Of a DNA stretch of 7,579 nucleotides, positions 4,807 to 7,579 are shown piece by piece. The notes under the pieces are model-generated. The model had not been told where the DNA came from, did not search any database, and was given only the letters and a program-made list of their open reading frames with translations. Source of the DNA: EA-27 sp964396265. Its GTDB lineage: Archaea; Thermoplasmatota; Thermoplasmata; RBG-16-68-12; EA-27. Each line of letters opens with the position of its first letter. Within the stretch, counting starts at the first letter, position 1. The position numbers and the translations under genes were made by a program. The stretch spans positions 1-7,579 of the forward strand of contig CAYNEM010000036.1 in assembly GCA_964396265.1 (NCBI GenBank). The letters are read 5' to 3'.

Positions 4807-5151
4807 GTGGCCTACAAGACCGTGAACCTCAAGCCGGCCGTGTACGAGCGTCTGAGGATGTACCAGACGGGCGGAAAGAGCCTGAGCGACGTCCTCGATG
4901 AGCTCATGGACGAAGTGGAGCCCGAACAATGGTACGCACAGGAGCTCCGCATCGCCCGAAAGCGCCTGCTGGAGATGAAGACGAAGGGCGTTGGGATGAC
5001 TCTTGAGGAACTAGACACGAGGATGGAGCGGGAGCGGAACAAAACAGATTCGCCGACCTCTGGAACGCGACCTCAAACCCGCACTCGCAGTCCCCGAAAC
5101 CGTGCCGGAGTTCGCCGTCCTCGTGCATCCACGAGTGTGGAAAGAACTTAG
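4807..5151 (+). CDS. Type II antitoxin, VapB/ribbon-helix-helix-like
   Basis: The 114-residue product would neutralise the toxin encoded directly downstream and probably repress their shared promoter. The N-terminus has the pattern of small archaeal VapB or ribbon-helix-helix antitoxins: a strand KTVNLKP (4-10), helix AVYERLRMYQ (11-20), then GKSLSDVLDELMDEVEP (23-39). A charged helical stretch runs from 40 to about 78 (including AQELRIARKRLLEMKTK and MTLEELDTRMERERN), a plausible toxin-binding arm. The last 36 residues (79-114) are rich in arginine, threonine, serine and proline and look unlike a folded domain; they may be a frameshifted or drifted tail. The start is GTG at leaderless spacing from a BRE/TATA-like pair. 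The 3' end overlaps the toxin gene by 50 bases in another frame. The region is less GC-rich than the flanking core genes, as expected for a mobile module. Confidence 0.78.
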   Translation: MAYKTVNLKPAVYERLRMYQTGGKSLSDVLDELMDEVEPEQWYAQELRIARKRLLEMKTKGVGMTLEELDTRMERERNKTDSPTSGTRPQTRTRSPRNRAGVRRPRASTSVERT

Positions 5152-5392
5152 AGATCTCGAGAGAGCCGGCCAGAGGGAAACGGCCGTCCGCATTCGAGAA
5201 GCGATAGAGCAAATGAGACGGGATCCGTTCACGCCGCGACCTGGGTTCGACACGAAACCCAATACCGGCGAACGCGAGGGTATTCGTCGCGTGCGCATCG
5301 GGAACTACCGCGTCTTCTACGATGCGGATCAGGGCTCACGGATGGTCCATGTCCTCAGGATCTCGCACAGAGGGGTTGCCTATCGGAGCTGA
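5102..5392 (+). CDS. RelE/ParE-family toxin
   Basis: The 96 residues match the usual size of RelE/ParE toxins. RelE members cleave mRNA in the ribosomal A site and ParE members poison gyrase; which applies here cannot be told. It shows the family layout: a strand EFAVLVHP (3-10), a helical pair KELRDLERAGQRETAVRIREAIEQM (14-38), then the beta-sheet core with GIRRVRIGNYRVFYDAD (60-76) and VHVLRISHRGVAY (82-94). Arginines 63, 65 and 70, tyrosines 69 and 73 and the HR pair at 89-90 are at positions where RelE-type toxins keep basic and catalytic residues. The start is GTG at 5102, since no ATG precedes the conserved region. The frame stays open upstream to a stop at 5012-5014. No Shine-Dalgarno is seen, so translation is probably coupled to the overlapping antitoxin. 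The stop lies 19 bases from that of the converging ABC permease. Confidence 0.88.
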   Translation: MPEFAVLVHPRVWKELRDLERAGQRETAVRIREAIEQMRRDPFTPRPGFDTKPNTGEREGIRRVRIGNYRVFYDADQGSRMVHVLRISHRGVAYRS

Positions 5393-5411
5393 CCCGCTCC
5401 GACTCCAGGCC

Positions 5412-6869
5412 CTAGGCTTCGACCAACTCGTATCGACGCGCGGCCGTCCTGGCGGCCATGACCACCGCAAGCGCGGAACCGTCCGCAACCAGCACTGCAG
5501 ACAGGATGCCGAGCACGACGTCGAACCGGTACACGCCTGCGGGCACCGCCACGACGACGAACGCGAGGACGAGCGCCGCGAGGAACACGTTGTACATCTC
5601 GATCGAGTCCGGGAGGCCCTGCGTGTTCGGGTCGAAGTTCGGATGCTTGCCGCCGACGTACACCCCGAGGGCGGTCAGGGCGAAACACGCGGCGACGGAC
5701 ACGATGATCAGGAATCCCGTCGCCGCTGCGGGGAAACCCGAGATCACGGGGAGCGGGAGGACCACCGCCACGAGGATCGCGGGGCTCAGGATCAGGACCG
5801 CCAGCGTCTTCGCGCGGTACACCGTCGCGCCGGGGACGGGGTGGGACCGGAGGATCCATAGGCGGTCGAGCTCCTTGCCGAGCGCCGCCATCCCGGGGAC
5901 CGCGAGCTGCGTGGAGGCGGCGACGAACACCGCCATCGCGATCACGATGGGATAGAACAGGCGGGCGAACTGCGGGGGCAGTGCGGCCGGCGGCCCGACG
6001 ATGCCGTAGAGGACGACGAGGGCGACGCCGAGGACGGCGATCGTGGCGACCGACAGCGCGAGCTGGCGGCGGCGGACCATCGTCTTGAGCTCCGCGTCGA
6101 GGAGGGCACCGAGCTGGGCGTCGGCGAGGCGGAGGTAGGGCTTGGGCTCCCCCGGGCGTCGCCGTCCCGCGCTCTGGTTGTTCCACGCCTCTACGAGGAA
6201 ACGCGAGCTCGCGAGCACGGACGCGAGGGCGATCGGCGTCACCGCCAGGAACGCCATGAGCGCCTGCACGAGCGAAGGATTCTGCGACTCGAGGAGGACG
6301 TACACGGCCCCGATGACCGGCGCGAACGACGCGAGCCCCGCGGCCTTCCGCCGCCACGTGCGGAGCGAGCCGAGGATCGCGAGCGTGAACCCGGACGCGA
6401 GGCCGGAGACCACCGCCAGGATCAGCGAGGCCGCGAACTCCCACGGGAGCGGCACGTCCATCCGGTTGACCGCGACGATCGCGACCGCCAACCCGAGGGC
6501 CGCCGCGAGGAAGGCCAGGTTGAACCAGAGGATCGTGAGGAACTTCCCCAGGGCGATGGCGCGGCGGGGGACGGGCTGCGAGAGGAGGAAGACGAGCGTC
6601 TCCGGCCGGACCGCGCGATGGTAGGCGTCGACGGCCCCCTTCCCGAGGGTCGCGAAGAAGGCGACGAACAGCAGGGTGCCGGGGGTGACCTCGAGCGTTG
6701 GCGGCAGTCCGACCGTGAGCGCGAGCTCGGAGAGTCGCAGCGCGAGCCAGATGCTGCCGGCGAACAGGAGGGCGAACCACACCGCCGCGGACTTCCTGCG
6801 CTTCAATCGGGTGCCCAGGGCCCGCGCGGCGTCCACGACATCGGCGGCGTAGACCGCGAAGGCGCTCAT
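5412..6869 (-). CDS. ABC-2 type transporter permease, duplicated
   Basis: This is the membrane subunit of an ABC exporter of unknown substrate, partner of the ATPase encoded just upstream. The 485 residues contain about twelve hydrophobic segments, including those near 29-45, 65-78, 110-134, 147-167, 182-195, 200-222, 270-290, 304-325, 355-378, 383-405, 428-446 and 450-472. A soluble, charged linker at about 228-262 divides the protein into two halves. Each half carries a similar motif, LLSQPVPRRAIALGKFL at 95-111 and LRSHPVPGATVYRAKTL at 340-356, so the protein looks like two fused half-permeases. The start ATG overlaps the ATPase stop (ATGA), the usual sign of translational coupling. The start is followed by a short amphipathic N-terminus and a basic stretch, KRRK, before the first membrane helix, consistent with a cytoplasmic N-terminus. 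Confidence 0.88.
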   Translation of the reverse strand: MSAFAVYAADVVDAARALGTRLKRRKSAAVWFALLFAGSIWLALRLSELALTVGLPPTLEVTPGTLLFVAFFATLGKGAVDAYHRAVRPETLVFLLSQPVPRRAIALGKFLTILWFNLAFLAAALGLAVAIVAVNRMDVPLPWEFAASLILAVVSGLASGFTLAILGSLRTWRRKAAGLASFAPVIGAVYVLLESQNPSLVQALMAFLAVTPIALASVLASSRFLVEAWNNQSAGRRRPGEPKPYLRLADAQLGALLDAELKTMVRRRQLALSVATIAVLGVALVVLYGIVGPPAALPPQFARLFYPIVIAMAVFVAASTQLAVPGMAALGKELDRLWILRSHPVPGATVYRAKTLAVLILSPAILVAVVLPLPVISGFPAAATGFLIIVSVAACFALTALGVYVGGKHPNFDPNTQGLPDSIEMYNVFLAALVLAFVVVAVPAGVYRFDVVLGILSAVLVADGSALAVVMAARTAARRYELVEA

Positions 6870-7579
6870 GCGTCCCCGACGAGGGTCACGAACGCGTCCT
6901 CGAGGTTCGACGCCCCGGCCCTCGCCTCCACCTCGTCCACGGTGCCGAGCGCGACGATGCGGCCGTTGTGCACCACGCAGACGCGGTCACAGATCGCCTC
7001 CGCGACGTCCGTGATGTGCGTGCTCAGGAGGACGGTGCCGCCGTCTGCGGCGAAGTCCCGGAGATATCCCTTCAGGATCTTCGTGAACCGCGGGTCCAGC
7101 CCGTTCGTCGGCTCGTCGAGCACGAGCCCCTTCGGGCGGTGGAACGTCGCGGCCGCGAGCGTCATCTTCTGCTTCATCCCGCGCGAGTACGCATCCATCT
7201 CCAGCTCGAGCTCGCGATCCAAACGGAAGAGGTCCGCCGCGTCGCGGATGAGGTCCTTCGCACGCTCCCGGGGGATCCCGCGGAGCGTCGCGAGCAGGTG
7301 GAGGAACTCCGAGCCTGTCAGTTTCTCGTACAGCGCCGGGTTCTCCGGCACGTAGCCGAGGAGCGCGCGCACCGCCAGCGAGTCGCGGGTCACGTCCCTC
7401 CCGTCCACGAACGCGCTCCCGCCGTCGGGGCGGAGGAGCGTCATGAACACCTTCATCATCGTCGTCTTGCCGGCGCCGTTCGACCCGAGGAGGCCGAAGA
7501 TCTCCCCCGGGCGGACCTCGAGGTCCACGGCGTCGACGGCGGTCACGTCCCCGTAGCGCTTCGTGAGCTGCGCGGAGCG
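6866..7579 (-). CDS. ABC transporter ATP-binding protein, N-terminus cut by the window edge
   Basis: This subunit hydrolyses ATP to drive the permease. The reading frame continues past the GTG at 7546-7544 to the window edge, and the extra codons encode RSAQLTKRYGD, a normal N-terminal ABC motif. The true start therefore lies outside the window, and about 237 residues are visible. In visible numbering: Walker A GSNGAGKTT at 32-40; Q-loop region GYVPENP at 75-81 with glutamate in place of glutamine; signature YSRGMKQK at 131-138 instead of LSGGQ; Walker B GLVLDEP at 151-157; D-loop GLDP at 160-163; and switch histidine 188 in STHITD. Both the variant signature and the Q-loop glutamate are seen in ATPases of ABC-2 type exporters, so an active enzyme is expected. 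The 3' end overlaps the permease start by four bases. Confidence 0.95.
   Translation of the reverse strand, partial: RSAQLTKRYGDVTAVDAVDLEVRPGEIFGLLGSNGAGKTTMMKVFMTLLRPDGGSAFVDGRDVTRDSLAVRALLGYVPENPALYEKLTGSEFLHLLATLRGIPRERAKDLIRDAADLFRLDRELELEMDAYSRGMKQKMTLAAATFHRPKGLVLDEPTNGLDPRFTKILKGYLRDFAADGGTVLLSTHITDVAEAICDRVCVVHNGRIVALGTVDEVEARAGASNLEDAFVTLVGDA

Noticed and set aside
7075..7500. Variant ABC signature (YSRGM) and Q-loop glutamate as signs of a dead ATPase
   Set aside because: Both variants are seen in ABC-2 type exporter ATPases; Walker A, Walker B and the switch histidine are intact.
1..7579. CRISPR array or long tandem repeats
   Set aside because: No regularly spaced repeats were seen; the only direct repeat is the pair inside the DUF99 gene.

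Overview
The window is archaeal and GC-rich. It carries three archaeal/eukaryotic-type translation proteins (aIF2 gamma, Pelota/Dom34, peptidyl-tRNA hydrolase 2) and a member of the DUF99 family. TATA-like boxes lie about 24-30 nt upstream of the chosen start codons, which points to leaderless transcripts. A GC-rich euryarchaeon, perhaps of the Thermoplasmatota, would fit, but this placement is an inference and no 16S or other marker is visible to confirm it.

Layout. 1-1233 (+) is aIF2 gamma. 1234-1372 is a short intergenic stretch ending in a perfect 8-bp inverted repeat that abuts the stop codon of the next gene. 1373-1819 (-) is an orphan 148-residue protein I do not recognise, visibly poorer in G+C than its neighbours. 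1820-1968 is a divergent promoter region with a nested dyad structure in its middle. 1969-3000 (+) is pelota with a GTG start. Its stop codon touches the stop codon of a minus-strand operon (4516 down to 3001) encoding a DUF1616-like three-helix membrane protein with a coiled-coil tail, Pth2, and the DUF99 protein. 4517-4806 is a 290-bp divergent intergenic region with promoters at both edges and several palindromes in the middle. 4807-5392 (+) is a toxin-antitoxin pair: a VapB/RHH-like antitoxin and a RelE/ParE-type toxin. 5412-7579 (-) is an ABC-2 type exporter: a 485-residue permease with internal duplication, and an ATPase whose N-terminus runs off the window.

How the genes fit together. 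aIF2 gamma delivers initiator tRNA, Pelota rescues stalled ribosomes, and Pth2 recycles the peptidyl-tRNAs that rescue can leave behind. DUF99 proteins are structurally related to endonuclease V-like nucleases and may act on nucleic acid. The central part is therefore a translation initiation and quality-control neighbourhood, interrupted by two AT-richer accessory inserts: the orphan gene and the toxin-antitoxin pair. The ABC exporter looks unrelated. The least explained parts are the orphan gene with its flanking dyads, the coiled-coil membrane protein leading the Pth2 operon, and the odd C-terminal tail of the antitoxin.
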